Shown here piece after piece: positions 8,397 through 17,139 of a stretch of 64,000 bases of DNA (the first letter of the stretch is position 1; every line of letters starts with the position of its first letter). The DNA lies in NCBI GenBank assembly GCA_963975245.1, contig CAXBFJ010000014.1, positions 1 to 64,000 on the forward strand, written 5' to 3'. The position numbers and the translations under genes are program-made. Under the pieces are notes generated by a model. That model was given only the letters and a program-made list of their open reading frames with translations, was not told the origin of the DNA and did no database searches. The DNA is from Panacagrimonas sp963975245. GTDB taxonomy: Bacteria > Pseudomonadota > Gammaproteobacteria > Nevskiales > Nevskiaceae.

Positions 8397-9311
8397 ATGG
8401 AGCTTCGGCATTTGCGTTGCTTTATAGCGGTGGCCGAAGAACTTCACTTTGGCCGCGCAGCGGAAAAGCTGCACATCGATCAGTCCCCTTTGTCGCGCAC
8501 CATCAAGGAGATAGAGGAAGAGCTCGGGGCGCAACTGTTCACGCGAACCACGCGAAGCACCCGCCTGACCTTTGCCGGAATGGCATTCCTGGAGCGGGTG
8601 CCGCGAATCTTCGAAGCTCTGAAACAGGCGTGTGACGGCGTCAAGTCCGCCGCCAGTGGGTTTCAGGGACAGTTGCGCATCGCTTTGTCCGATGGCATCA
8701 CGCCCTCGCGAATGCCGACGCTGCTGGCACGGAGCCGAGAGGAAGATCCAGAGATTGACATTCGGTTATTTGAGGTGCCGTTGGACCAACAGATCAAGGG
8801 TCTGCACGATGACCTGTATGACGTCGGCTTTTCGATGGCCGAAGAGGTGGGCGACGGCATTGTGGTCAGGCCTGCGTGGGAAGACGAGCTGATGGTGGCG
8901 GTCCCAGCTCGCCATCCTGTGCTGGCCCACAAGCACGTTCCGTTGGAAGAAGTGTTGCGCTATCCGCTGGCGCTATGCGATCCGGCGATATGCGAAGGCC
9001 ATGCACGCCAAGTTGATCGCGTTTTGCAGCGCTACGAGCAACAGCCACTGATCGCCCAGCGCGTGGCGTCCTATGAGGTGATGATGACCTTAGTCTCCGC
9101 CGGATTGGCACTTGGTTTGGCGGGCGCCGCGCACATTGCATCCGGCCGTGGGCCAGGTGTTGTGGCCCGGCGCTTGGCGGGCAAGTCGCAGATGCTGGCC
9201 ACGTATCTGCTGCACCGTGACGTGGAGCCCTCCGAAATGCTGGCTCGGTTCATCGCACGAGTGGACTCCATTGATTCGGCGGATGGCTCCAGCGCCGCCG
9301 AGGACTCCTGA
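8397..9311 (+). CDS. LysR-family transcriptional regulator of the ICE transfer region
   Basis: A 304-residue LysR protein. The winged helix-turn-helix occupies about residues 1-60 (ELRHLRCFIAVAEELHFGRA with LHIDQSPLSRTIKEIEEELG), followed by an effector domain of two alpha/beta lobes. The sequence type, including LCDPAICEGHARQVDRVL, is one I recognise from regulators found just upstream of eexN/traG in Tn4371-like and related ICEs (called traR there, from memory). The ATG at 8397 gives the canonical MELRHL start; an earlier in-frame ATG at 8385 adds four residues. The strand matches traG. It may control transfer genes or the neighbouring cargo; its operator is not evident. Confidence 0.88.
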   Translation: MELRHLRCFIAVAEELHFGRAAEKLHIDQSPLSRTIKEIEEELGAQLFTRTTRSTRLTFAGMAFLERVPRIFEALKQACDGVKSAASGFQGQLRIALSDGITPSRMPTLLARSREEDPEIDIRLFEVPLDQQIKGLHDDLYDVGFSMAEEVGDGIVVRPAWEDELMVAVPARHPVLAHKHVPLEEVLRYPLALCDPAICEGHARQVDRVLQRYEQQPLIAQRVASYEVMMTLVSAGLALGLAGAAHIASGRGPGVVARRLAGKSQMLATYLLHRDVEPSEMLARFIARVDSIDSADGSSAAEDS

Positions 9312-9336
9312 TCCACCTGCTGAAAGGACCCAAGCC

Positions 9337-9567
9337 ATGCCCCGATTCCTGCCGCTGCTGATGGCCGCTGCACTGACAGCCTCCTGTGGGCCATCCCAAC
9401 CGACGGAAACCGTGGACTTCCTCGTGGCCCATCCTGAGCGTCTCAAGGAAGTCCAGCGCCTGTGCAAGGAAGAGCGCGCGAAGGCCGGCGAAGAACTCTG
9501 CCGACGTGCCGCCGAGGCCGCGAATCGCCGCTTCTTCGGTGATCGGCCGGAGCAGAAGCCTCAATAG
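9337..9567 (+). CDS. EexN/TrbK-like entry-exclusion lipoprotein
   Basis: A 76-residue protein with a short signal peptide and lipobox ending TASC (Cys17), so it should be a lipoprotein. The mature part has TVDFLVAHPERLKEVQRLC and CRRAAEAANRRFFG, the conserved features of EexN-family lipoproteins encoded beside conjugation operons. Related proteins (TrbK, EexN) block redundant entry of the same element into a cell that already carries it. GAAAGGA lies 8 bases before the ATG. It is 25 bases after the LysR gene, and a strong terminator follows at 9620, so the LysR and lipoprotein genes probably form one transcript separate from traG. Confidence 0.8.
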   Translation: MPRFLPLLMAAALTASCGPSQPTETVDFLVAHPERLKEVQRLCKEERAKAGEELCRRAAEAANRRFFGDRPEQKPQ

Positions 9568-9619
9568 GGCACCCCTCCGTCGCGGCGCGGCGACGAAGGT
9601 CTCACTGTTACCTCATCAC

Positions 9620-9652
9620 GCCGCAGCGCGCTCGCGCATGCGGCATTTTTAT
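9620..9652 (+). terminator. Rho-independent terminator after the LysR/lipoprotein genes
   Basis: GCCGCAGCGC (9620-9629) pairs with GCGC plus TGCGGC (9634-9644, with one bulged A), closing a 4-base loop, and ATTTTTATT follows at once. The GC-rich 10-bp stem with a T-run is a textbook terminator for plus-strand transcription. It implies that the traG-trb operon starts from its own promoter between about 9653 and 9740. Confidence 0.85.
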
Positions 9653-9711
9653 TGTCTTCGCCACAGCAATAAGTCTGGCTCTTTTGGCCTGAATCCCCGC
9701 CACAACGGTCT

Positions 9712-9740
9712 TTGACCGACCTGCACGCTCGCCTTGATCC
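9712..9740 (+). promoter_or_regulatory. Weak candidate promoter for the traG-trb operon
   Basis: TTGACC (9712-9717) is a good -35 hexamer. At 17 bases downstream is TGATCC, a poor -10. No better pair is visible between the terminator at 9652 and the leader hairpin at 9745, yet a promoter is needed there. The poor -10 would fit a promoter that needs an activator. Confidence 0.25.
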
Positions 9741-9744
9741 TCGG

Positions 9745-9772
9745 CACTACGGCACGTTCCTGTGCCGTAGTG
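9745..9772 (+). promoter_or_regulatory. Perfect 11-bp hairpin directly before the traG ribosome-binding site
   Basis: CACTACGGCAC (9745-9755) and GTGCCGTAGTG (9762-9772) are perfect inverted repeats around a 6-base loop. The right arm ends inside GGGAGG (9772-9777), the ribosome-binding site of traG (ATG 9785). No T-run follows, so it is not a terminator. It could be an RNA leader structure tuning traG translation, a protein operator or an mRNA-stabilising stem. Confidence 0.7.
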
Positions 9773-9784
9773 GGAGGTTGATCA

Positions 9785-11785
9785 ATGCAAGGAACGAACG
9801 TGCTGTTCGGTCAGATTGCCGTTGTCTTCGGCATCGTGATCGCTGGCGTATGGAGCGCTACGCAATGGACGGCCGCCGCCCTGGGCTACCAGCTACGCCT
9901 GGGCTCGCCGTGGTTCGATTTCTTCGGCACGCCGGTCTATCACCCCTGGCGCCTGTTCGAGTGGTGGTTCTTCTTCGACGCCTACACGCCGCATGTCTTT
10001 GACGTGGGCGGTGCCATTGCCGCAGGCAGCGGCCTGATCGCGGTGGTGGTTGCCATCGGCATGTCGATCTGGCGCTCGCGCCAGTCCAAGCTGGTCACGA
10101 CCTACGGGTCGGCTCGCTGGGCCAACGCGGAGGACATTTGCAAGGCGGGGCTTGACCAGCCTGCGGGCGTGTTCCTCGGCCAGCATCGCCAGCAGTACCT
10201 GCGACATGAAGGCCCGGAGCATGTTCTGACCTTCGCGCCTACCCGCTCGGGCAAAGGCGTGGGCCTGGTGGTTCCCACCTTGTTGAGCTGGCCTGCATCG
10301 GCCGTCATTCACGACATCAAGGGCGAGAACTGGAGCATCACCGCCGGCTGGCGCTCGCGCTTCTCGCATTGCCTGCTGTTCAACCCGACCGATGCGAAGT
10401 CGGCGGCCTACAACCCACTGCTGGAGGTGAGGCGCGGCGCGCACGAAGTGCGCGACGTGCAGAACATCGCAGACATTCTGGTCGATCCCGAAGGAGCACT
10501 GGAGCGGCGCAACCATTGGGAGAAGACCTCGCATGCGCTGCTGGTTGGGGCCATCCTGCACGTGCTCTACGCAGGCGAAGACAAGACGCTGCGCGGAGTC
10601 GCCAACTTCCTCAGCGACCCGGCCTGTCCCTTCGAGCTGACCCTGCATCGGATGATGACCACGCCGCACATCGGTGGTGGGCCGCATCTGGTGGTGGCAT
10701 CGGCAGCGCGCGAAGTCCTGAACAAATCGGACAACGAGCGTTCCGGCGTGTTGAGCACCGCCATGTCATTCCTCGGCCTGTACCGCGACCCCACGGTGGC
10801 CGAAGTCACCTCGCGCTGCGACTGGCGCATTGCCGACCTGATCGCGGCCGAGCATCCGGTGTCGCTGTACCTGGTGGTGCCGCCTTCGGACATTTCGCGG
10901 ACGAAACCGCTCATTCGCCTGATCCTCAACCAGATCGGGCGACGCCTCACCGAATCACTCGATGGCAGCGACGGCATCGAGCGCCGCCACAAGCTGCTGC
11001 TGATGCTTGACGAGTTCCCGGCGCTGGGGCGCCTGGATTTCTTCGAGACGGCGCTGGCCTTCATGGCGGGCTATGGCATCCGTAGCTTCCTGATCGCGCA
11101 GTCGCTCAATCAGATCGACAAAGCCTATGGCCAGAACCATTCCATCCTCGACAACTGCCATGTGCGCGTGACGTTCGCCACCAACGACGAGCGCACGGCC
11201 AAGCGGATTTCCGAAACCCTTGGCACTGCCACTGAGTTGCGCGCGCAGCGCAACTACGCGGGTCACCGGCTCGCCCCATGGCTGGGGCACTTGATGGTGT
11301 CGCGACAGGAGACCGCCCGACCTTTGCTGACGCCAGGCGAAGTGATGCAACTCCCGCCCGACGAGGCGGTGGTGATGGTTTCCAGCGTCGCGCCGATCAA
11401 GGCCAAGAAGGTGCGCTACTACTCTGACGCGAACTTCCAGCGGCGCGTGCTGCCGCCCCCTGTGCTCATTGCGGGGCGCTACGCCGACGTGCCTTCCTTA
11501 CGGCCCGACGACTGGAGCGGGCTGACGGTTCCTCCCGTTCCGGTGGCGCCTGCAACCGAAGCCGTTGAAGGCTTCGCCTCTGCCGCTGACGACGGTGGCC
11601 CGCGTCGCCAACCCGAACTCTCCGAAGCCGTCGCCTACGACCCCGACCTGGTTGTGCCTGTCGCCGACCTCGGGCTGCTCGATGACGACGACATGCCGCT
11701 TCCCTTACCGCGCCAGCTCGATCCGACCCTGCAGCGCACGTCCCGGCTGGCATCCCTCGACCCTGACGACGGAATCGAGCTATGA
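9785..11785 (+). CDS. traG: Type IV coupling protein TraG (VirD4)
   Basis: A 666-residue VirD4/TraG ATPase that brings the relaxase-DNA complex to the secretion channel at the inner membrane. Two N-terminal membrane segments (about residues 7-27 and 75-95) precede the ATPase. Walker A is PTRSGKG with K157; Walker B is LLLMLDEFPALG with D409. SFLIAQSLNQID and the ATNDERTAKRISE region are also typical. ATG at 9785 follows GGGAGG. The tail after about residue 600 is acidic, proline-rich and variable. It overlaps the next gene by 4 bases and heads the transfer operon. Confidence 0.95.
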   Translation: MQGTNVLFGQIAVVFGIVIAGVWSATQWTAAALGYQLRLGSPWFDFFGTPVYHPWRLFEWWFFFDAYTPHVFDVGGAIAAGSGLIAVVVAIGMSIWRSRQSKLVTTYGSARWANAEDICKAGLDQPAGVFLGQHRQQYLRHEGPEHVLTFAPTRSGKGVGLVVPTLLSWPASAVIHDIKGENWSITAGWRSRFSHCLLFNPTDAKSAAYNPLLEVRRGAHEVRDVQNIADILVDPEGALERRNHWEKTSHALLVGAILHVLYAGEDKTLRGVANFLSDPACPFELTLHRMMTTPHIGGGPHLVVASAAREVLNKSDNERSGVLSTAMSFLGLYRDPTVAEVTSRCDWRIADLIAAEHPVSLYLVVPPSDISRTKPLIRLILNQIGRRLTESLDGSDGIERRHKLLLMLDEFPALGRLDFFETALAFMAGYGIRSFLIAQSLNQIDKAYGQNHSILDNCHVRVTFATNDERTAKRISETLGTATELRAQRNYAGHRLAPWLGHLMVSRQETARPLLTPGEVMQLPPDEAVVMVSSVAPIKAKKVRYYSDANFQRRVLPPPVLIAGRYADVPSLRPDDWSGLTVPPVPVAPATEAVEGFASAADDGGPRRQPELSEAVAYDPDLVVPVADLGLLDDDDMPLPLPRQLDPTLQRTSRLASLDPDDGIEL

Positions 11786-12246
11786 GCCAGCACCGCTTGA
11801 ATCTCTTCATCCAGCCCGAGCACGCCAAGCGGCTCGATGAGCTGGCTGCCAAGAAAGGCGTGTCCAAGTCCAGCATCGTTGCGGCGGCCTTGGCATCCTG
11901 GCTGTCGCCCGACGCGGCCGACCAGCGCGAGGCGGCGATTGCCAAGCGTCTGGATCGCCTGTCGCGCCACGCCGAGCGCCTGGAGCGCGACCAGAACATC
12001 CAGATCGAAACACTGGCCTTGTTCATCCGCTACTTCCTGACCGTGAGCACACCCGTGCCAGAGGCGCATCAGGACGCAGCGCGCGCTCAAGGCAAGGCGC
12101 GCTTCGAGCAGTTCGTGGAGCAGTTGGGCCGGCACCTGCTGCGCGGGCGCAGCCTGGTGCGCGACGTGGTGGACGAGCTGAATCCCGATCCGATGCGGAC
12201 GGACGACGCGCCAACCCCGGCCGAAGCGCAGGAGCGCGCGTTATGA
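11782..12246 (+). CDS. Ribbon-helix-helix (CopG-like) protein of the trb operon
   Basis: A 154-residue protein. Residues 1-45 (QHRLNLFIQPEHAKRLDELA, then KKGVSKSSIVAAAL) form a ribbon-helix-helix DNA-binding fold like CopG/MetJ. The rest is helical and charged (KRLDRLSRHAERLERDQ), probably a coiled coil for oligomerisation, followed by hydrophobic LALFIRYFLTV. It lies between traG and trbB with 4-base overlaps at both ends, its usual position in Tn4371-like elements. A role as a local repressor or an accessory transfer factor is inference. Confidence 0.85.
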   Translation: MSQHRLNLFIQPEHAKRLDELAAKKGVSKSSIVAAALASWLSPDAADQREAAIAKRLDRLSRHAERLERDQNIQIETLALFIRYFLTVSTPVPEAHQDAARAQGKARFEQFVEQLGRHLLRGRSLVRDVVDELNPDPMRTDDAPTPAEAQERAL

Positions 12247-13280
12247 GCACCTCGGCTTCCTCCTTTACCGCCACGTCGCTGGATCGCCGCATCCAAATGC
12301 TGCGCACGGCGATGGGGCCGCTGATCGCCGCCGCGCTCGAAGACCCGGACGTGGTGGAAATCATGCTCAACCCGGATCGAACCTTGTGGATCGACCGGCT
12401 TTCATCGGGCCGTGCACCGATGGGCGTGGAGCTGTCCGAAGCGGACGGTGAACGGATCATCCGGCTGGTCGCGGCCCACGTCGGCGCCGAGGTACATCGC
12501 GGCCAGCCGCTCTTGACGGCAGAGCTGCCCGAGACGGGCGAACGCTTCGAGGGCATCTTGCCGCCCGCTGCTCCGGGGCCGGCCTTCGCCTTGCGAAAGC
12601 GCGCCGTGGGCGTGATCCCGCTGTCGCGTTATATCGAGGACGGAATGATGACCGCTGCACAGGCGGGCCTGCTGGTGCGTGCGGTGCGCGAGCGCCAGAA
12701 CATTCTGATCGCGGGTGGAACGAGTACCGGCAAGACCACCTTGGCGAATGCCCTGCTGGCTGAGATCGCCGCCACCGGCGACCGCGTGCTGGTGCTCGAA
12801 GACACGGTGGAGCTGCAATGCGCGGCCCGCGACCACGTGCCGCTGCGCACGCGCCAGGGTGTCGTGTCCATGACCGAGCTGGTGCGCTCGTCCATGCGTC
12901 TGCGCCCGGATCGCGTGGTCGTCGGCGAGGTGCGCGGCGCCGAGGCGCTGGATCTCATCAAGGTGTGGGGCACCGGCCATCCGGGCGGCATTGCCACGAT
13001 CCACGCCGGCTCCGCGCTGGGCGCATTGCTGCGCCTGGAGCAACTGATTCTCGAAGTGGCGGTGAATCCGCCCCGTGCGCTGATCGCGGAAGCGGTCAAC
13101 GTGGTCATCCACATCGCCGGGCGCGGGCGCAAGCGCCGCATCGAGAGCATCGCCCGCGTCGTCGGCTTCGATGGCGTGGGCTACCAACTGGCGGATGCGC
13201 TGGAAGCGCCGTTTCCCGAGCTGCTGCCGCAGTCCGACCTTTCCTCCCTGTCCCTCAACCACCCTGGAGAACTGCCATGA
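12243..13280 (+). CDS. trbB: Conjugal transfer ATPase TrbB (VirB11)
   Basis: A 345-residue hexameric secretion ATPase of the VirB11/PulE family. Walker A is AGGTSTGKTT with K164; the Asp box VLVLEDTVELQC and RPDRVVVGEVRGAEALDLIK (Walker B), then GHPGGIATIHAGSA (His box), follow in order. It powers pilus assembly and substrate switching at the cytoplasmic face of the channel. The ATG overlaps the RHH gene stop (ATGAGC). It ends in ATGA shared with trbC. Confidence 0.95.
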   Translation: MSTSASSFTATSLDRRIQMLRTAMGPLIAAALEDPDVVEIMLNPDRTLWIDRLSSGRAPMGVELSEADGERIIRLVAAHVGAEVHRGQPLLTAELPETGERFEGILPPAAPGPAFALRKRAVGVIPLSRYIEDGMMTAAQAGLLVRAVRERQNILIAGGTSTGKTTLANALLAEIAATGDRVLVLEDTVELQCAARDHVPLRTRQGVVSMTELVRSSMRLRPDRVVVGEVRGAEALDLIKVWGTGHPGGIATIHAGSALGALLRLEQLILEVAVNPPRALIAEAVNVVIHIAGRGRKRRIESIARVVGFDGVGYQLADALEAPFPELLPQSDLSSLSLNHPGELP

Positions 13281-13660
13281 CGCAGATGATCGTTCCTGCT
13301 TTCCGTATTTCCGCAAATCCTCTTCGCCGGCCCGCACAGCTGGAGAGCCTGGCTCGCCCGGCCATGCAGGGCTTGATGCTCGCGGCGCTAATGCTGCTGC
13401 TCGCGGGCACCGCGCAGGCCGCGGGTTCCTCGATGCCCTGGGAAGGCCCGCTGCAATCCATCCTGGAGTCCATTCAGGGGCCGGTGGCCCGGATCATCGC
13501 GGTCATCATCATCATCGCCACGGGCCTGGCGCTGGCCTTCGGCGATACCTCGGGCGGCTTCCGCAAGCTGATCCAGATCGTCTTTGGCCTGTCCATCGCG
13601 TTCGCGGCTTCGAGCTTCTTCCTGTCGTTCTTCAGCTTCTCGGGTGGGGCCGTCGTATGA
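13277..13660 (+). CDS. trbC: Conjugal transfer pilin TrbC (VirB2)
   Basis: A 127-residue protein with an unusually long signal region (about residues 1-48) ending at a likely AQA cleavage site, then two hydrophobic stretches (ARIIAVIIIIATGLALAFG and IVFGLSIAFAASSFFLSFF) separated by the DTSGGFRKL loop. This is the layout of VirB2/TrbC prepilin, the main subunit of the conjugative pilus; in RP4 TrbC is cyclised after processing. The start is fixed by the 4-base ATGA overlap with trbB, and the end by the same overlap with trbD. Confidence 0.92.
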   Translation: MTQMIVPAFRISANPLRRPAQLESLARPAMQGLMLAALMLLLAGTAQAAGSSMPWEGPLQSILESIQGPVARIIAVIIIIATGLALAFGDTSGGFRKLIQIVFGLSIAFAASSFFLSFFSFSGGAVV

Positions 13661-13953
13661 ACACGGCCCACGATGGCGTGCAGGGGTTCGCTTCCGGCTT
13701 CGCCCCTGGTTTCGAGATTCCGCTGCATCGGTCTCTGACCGAGCCGATCCTGATGGGCGGTGCTCCGCGCACCGTGGCCATCACCAACGGCACCTTGGCC
13801 GCTGCCGTGGGCCTGGGCTTGCAGATGTGGATTCCGGGCATCGTGCTCTGGATCGTCGGCCATGCGCTGGCGGTCTGGGGCGCACGCGTCGATCCGCAGT
13901 TCATGCAGGTCTTCGCCCGCCACATCAAGCACCGGCCGCTGCTGGACGTGTGA
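13657..13953 (+). CDS. trbD: Conjugal transfer protein TrbD (VirB3)
   Basis: A 98-residue VirB3-like protein. The N-terminal half has the conserved EIPLHRSLTEPILMGGAPR; the next part is a hydrophobic hairpin (TLAAAVGLGLQMWIPGIVLW and HALAVWGAR). It is a small inner-membrane partner of the TrbE ATPase. It overlaps trbC by 4 bases and is followed after 10 bases by trbE. Confidence 0.93.
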   Translation: MNTAHDGVQGFASGFAPGFEIPLHRSLTEPILMGGAPRTVAITNGTLAAAVGLGLQMWIPGIVLWIVGHALAVWGARVDPQFMQVFARHIKHRPLLDV

Positions 13954-13963
13954 GGGGAATGCC

Positions 13964-16402
13964 ATGCTGAACCTTGCCGAATACCGCCAACGCCCGGCCT
14001 TGCTCGCTGACTGGCTGCCGTGGGCCGGGCTGGTCGCGCCGGGCGTCGTGCTGAACAAGGATGGCTCGTTCCAGCGCACGGCGCGCTTTCGGGGGCCAGA
14101 CCTCGATAGCGCGACGCAGGGCGAGCTGATTTCTACGTCGGCGCGGCTGAACAACGCGCTGCGCCGGCTGGGTTCGGGCTGGGCGCTGTTCATCGAGGCC
14201 GAGCGCCGGCCCGCCGCCAACTACCCGCACTCGGAGTTTCCCGAGCCGCTGTCGTGGCTGGTGGACGAGGAGCGACGGGCCGCCTTTGAGGACTCGGGCA
14301 ACCACTTCGAGAGCGGCTATCACCTGACGCTGGTGTACCTGCCGCCGGAGGAAGCCCGCGCCCGTGCGGCCGGAATGCTGTACGAGAACCGTCCGACCGA
14401 AGGCGTGGACTGGCGCGAGCGGCTGACTGCCTTCGTCGCGGAGACGGATCGCATCTTTGACCTGCTCGATGGCGTGATGCCGGAGATCGCCTGGCTCGAC
14501 GACAGCCAGACGCTGACTTACCTGCATGCCACCGTGTCAACGCGACGCTACCGCGTGGACGTGCCCGAGGTGCCATTCCACCTCGATGCACTGCTGGCCG
14601 ACGCGCCGCTGATCGGTGGCCTGGCACCGATGCTGGGCGACCAGCATCTGCGCGTGGCGACGGTACGGGGATTTCCGACCTCCACCTGGCCAGGGATGCT
14701 GGACGACCTCAACCGCCTCGGCTTTGCGTACCGCTGGAGTACGCGCTTTCTCTGCCTTGACAAAGCCGATGCGGAAAAAGAACTTGCCCGCCTGCGCCGC
14801 CAGTGGTTCGCCAAGCGCAAGAACGTCATCGCCTTGCTGCGCGAAACCATCTTTCAGCAGGAAAGCCCGCTGGTCGATACCGATGCCAGCAACAAATCCG
14901 CCGACGCCGATGCGGCCTTGCAGGAACTGGGCAGCGATCAAGTCGCCTTTGGCTACCTGACAGCAACCGTCACCGTCATGGACGCGGATGCCGCCGTGGC
15001 CGACGAGAAGCTGCGCATGGTGGAGCGCGTCATCCAGGGGCGTGGCTTCGTCACCATCCCCGAAACGCTCAACGCCGTGGATGCGTGGTTGTCGTCCATT
15101 CCGGGCCATGCCTACGCCAACGTCCGCCAGCCCATCGTCTCCACGTTGAACCTGGCGCACCTCATGCCGGTGTCCGCCGTATGGGCTGGCCCCGAGCGCA
15201 ATGCCCACCTCGACGGCCCACCGCTGATCGTGACCCGCACGGAGGGCGCGACGCCGTTCCGGCTGGTCACCCACATCGGTGACGTGGGGCACACCTTGGT
15301 AGCCGGCCCGACCGGCATGGGCAAGTCGGTGCTGCTCGCCACACTGGCGATGCAGTTCCGCCGCTACCGTGGCTCGCGCATCTTCGTCTTTGACATGGGG
15401 CGCTCGATGCGCGCCACCATCCTGGGCCTGGGCGGCGAGCACTACGACCTTGGGATGGATGGCGACATCGCCTTCCAGCCGCTCGCCCGCATCGATCGTG
15501 AGGGCTACCGCACCTGGGCGGCCGAATGGATCGAAGGACGCCTGCGGCATGAGGGTGTGGCCGTCGGCCCCGATGAGAAGGTGGCCATCTGGTCGGCGCT
15601 CGGCAGTCTCGCCGGCGCGCCCGTGGAGCAGCGCACGATGACGGGGCTTTCCGTCCTGCTGCAATCGAACGCACTTCGGCAGGTGCTCGCGCCCTATGTG
15701 CTCGGTGGCGCACACGGCAAGCTGCTGGATGCGGATTCGGATCGCCTGGGAGCTGGTTCCGTGCAGTGCTTCGAGATGGAGGAACTGATGCACAGCAAGG
15801 CCGCTGTCATGGCCGTGCTCCATTACCTCTTTGCGCGCTTCGATGAACGCTTCGACGGTGCGCCGACGCTGCTGATCCTCGATGAGGCGTGGTTGTTCCT
15901 CGATGACCCGGTGTTCGCGGCACGCATCCGCCAGTGGTTGAAGACCCTGCGCAAGAAGAACGTCAGCGTCATCTTCGCCACGCAGAGCCTGGCGGACATC
16001 AAGGATTCGAGCATCGCGCCGGCCATCATCGAGAGCTGCGCGAGCCGCATCTTCCTGCCGAACCCGCAGGCGACCGAGCCGCAGATTCGAACGATCTACG
16101 AGGGCTTCGGCCTCAACAGCCGGCAGATCGAGATCGTCGCCACCGCGCAGCCCAAGCGCGACTACTACTACCAATCGCGCCTCGGCAATCGCCTGTTCGA
16201 TCTCGACCTGGGCGCCGCGACCTTGGCCTTCGCGGGTGCGTCCACGCCGCAAGACCAGCGCGACATCGACGCGGTGCTTGCCGCCTCGCATTCCGATGCC
16301 TCTCCCTTCGCAGCCACCTGGCTGCGCCATCGCGGCCTGCATTGGGCCGCCGACCTGCTGTCCTCGTTCCCGTCCACCCACCTCCAGGAGAACCCATCAT
16401 GA
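13964..16402 (+). CDS. trbE: Conjugal transfer ATPase TrbE (VirB4)
   Basis: An 812-residue VirB4/CagE ATPase. The N-terminal half (about 1-430) is the TrbE/CagE domain; the C-terminal half has Walker A GPTGMGKS with K454 and Walker B LLILDEAWLFLDDP, then VIFATQSLADI. It energises pilus subunit handling and channel assembly at the inner membrane. ATG at 13964 follows GAGGGGA and begins MLNLAEYR, a normal family start; longer in-frame starts upstream lie inside trbD. It overlaps trbJ by 4 bases. Confidence 0.95.
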   Translation: MLNLAEYRQRPALLADWLPWAGLVAPGVVLNKDGSFQRTARFRGPDLDSATQGELISTSARLNNALRRLGSGWALFIEAERRPAANYPHSEFPEPLSWLVDEERRAAFEDSGNHFESGYHLTLVYLPPEEARARAAGMLYENRPTEGVDWRERLTAFVAETDRIFDLLDGVMPEIAWLDDSQTLTYLHATVSTRRYRVDVPEVPFHLDALLADAPLIGGLAPMLGDQHLRVATVRGFPTSTWPGMLDDLNRLGFAYRWSTRFLCLDKADAEKELARLRRQWFAKRKNVIALLRETIFQQESPLVDTDASNKSADADAALQELGSDQVAFGYLTATVTVMDADAAVADEKLRMVERVIQGRGFVTIPETLNAVDAWLSSIPGHAYANVRQPIVSTLNLAHLMPVSAVWAGPERNAHLDGPPLIVTRTEGATPFRLVTHIGDVGHTLVAGPTGMGKSVLLATLAMQFRRYRGSRIFVFDMGRSMRATILGLGGEHYDLGMDGDIAFQPLARIDREGYRTWAAEWIEGRLRHEGVAVGPDEKVAIWSALGSLAGAPVEQRTMTGLSVLLQSNALRQVLAPYVLGGAHGKLLDADSDRLGAGSVQCFEMEELMHSKAAVMAVLHYLFARFDERFDGAPTLLILDEAWLFLDDPVFAARIRQWLKTLRKKNVSVIFATQSLADIKDSSIAPAIIESCASRIFLPNPQATEPQIRTIYEGFGLNSRQIEIVATAQPKRDYYYQSRLGNRLFDLDLGAATLAFAGASTPQDQRDIDAVLAASHSDASPFAATWLRHRGLHWAADLLSSFPSTHLQENPS

Positions 16403-17127
16403 AAAAGCGTCTTGTCGCCGCCGCCGTCGCGGCCATGCTTTGCACCGCTACCGCCGTGCAGGCGCAGTGGGTCGTGATCGACCCCACGAACCTCGTGCAG
16501 AACACGCTGACCGCGATCCGCACGCTGGAGCAGATCAACAACCAGATCAAGCAGCTCCAGAACGAGGCGCAGATGCTCATCAACCAGGCGCGCAATCTGA
16601 CGAGCTTGCCGTCCAGTGTGGTGGGCCAGTTGCGCACCAATCTGGCGACCACCCAGCGGCTGATCGCTCAGGCCAGGGGCCTGGCCTATGACGTGACGAA
16701 TCTGGATCGGGAGTTCCGGCGCCTGTATCCGGAGCAATACGCTGCCACGGTGAGCGGCAATCAGATGTACCGCGACGCGCAGGAGCGCTGGAAGAACACG
16801 CTCAATGGCCTGCAGACCACCATGCAGATGCAGGCCCAGGCCTCGCAGAACCTGAGCGACGACGAAGGCGTGCTGGCCGACCTGGTGGGCAAGAGCCAGT
16901 CGGCCGTGGGCGCTTTGCAGGCGATGCAGGCCATGAACCAGTTGCTGGCCCTGCAAGCCAAGCAGTCCATACAGACGCAGCGGCTGCAGATCACGCAGGA
17001 CCGCGCGGCCTCGCTGGAATTCGCGCGGCAGGCCGCCGCCGTGGAGCGTGGCCGCGAGGTAAACCGGCGCTTCGTGGGAACCGGTACGCCGTACACGCCG
17101 CAGCCCGTGAACTTCTACAGCCGTTGA
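16399..17127 (+). CDS. trbJ: Conjugal transfer protein TrbJ (VirB5)
   Basis: A 242-residue secreted protein. MKKRLVAAAVAAMLCTATAV plus QAQ is a clear signal peptide cut near residue 23. The mature part is alpha-helical with heptads (LEQINNQIKQLQNEAQ and many Gln/Ala-rich repeats), as in VirB5-type minor pilus proteins that sit at the pilus tip and mediate contact. AGGAG at 16386-16390 serves the ATG at 16399. Confidence 0.93.
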   Translation: MKKRLVAAAVAAMLCTATAVQAQWVVIDPTNLVQNTLTAIRTLEQINNQIKQLQNEAQMLINQARNLTSLPSSVVGQLRTNLATTQRLIAQARGLAYDVTNLDREFRRLYPEQYAATVSGNQMYRDAQERWKNTLNGLQTTMQMQAQASQNLSDDEGVLADLVGKSQSAVGALQAMQAMNQLLALQAKQSIQTQRLQITQDRAASLEFARQAAAVERGREVNRRFVGTGTPYTPQPVNFYSR

Positions 17128-17139
17128 CGGAGCCGGGCC

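Noticed and set aside
13171..13953. Long open frame running from inside trbB through trbC to trbD
   Set aside because: Only its 3' part from ATG 13657 is trbD; the rest is a shadow of trbB and trbC, which have clear family features in another frame.
16399..16406. A second copy of the att core 8-mer (ATGAAAAA) at the trbJ start codon
   Set aside because: It is just ATG plus Lys codons in a gene that is intact and conserved. An 8-mer is expected about twice by chance on both strands of 64 kb.
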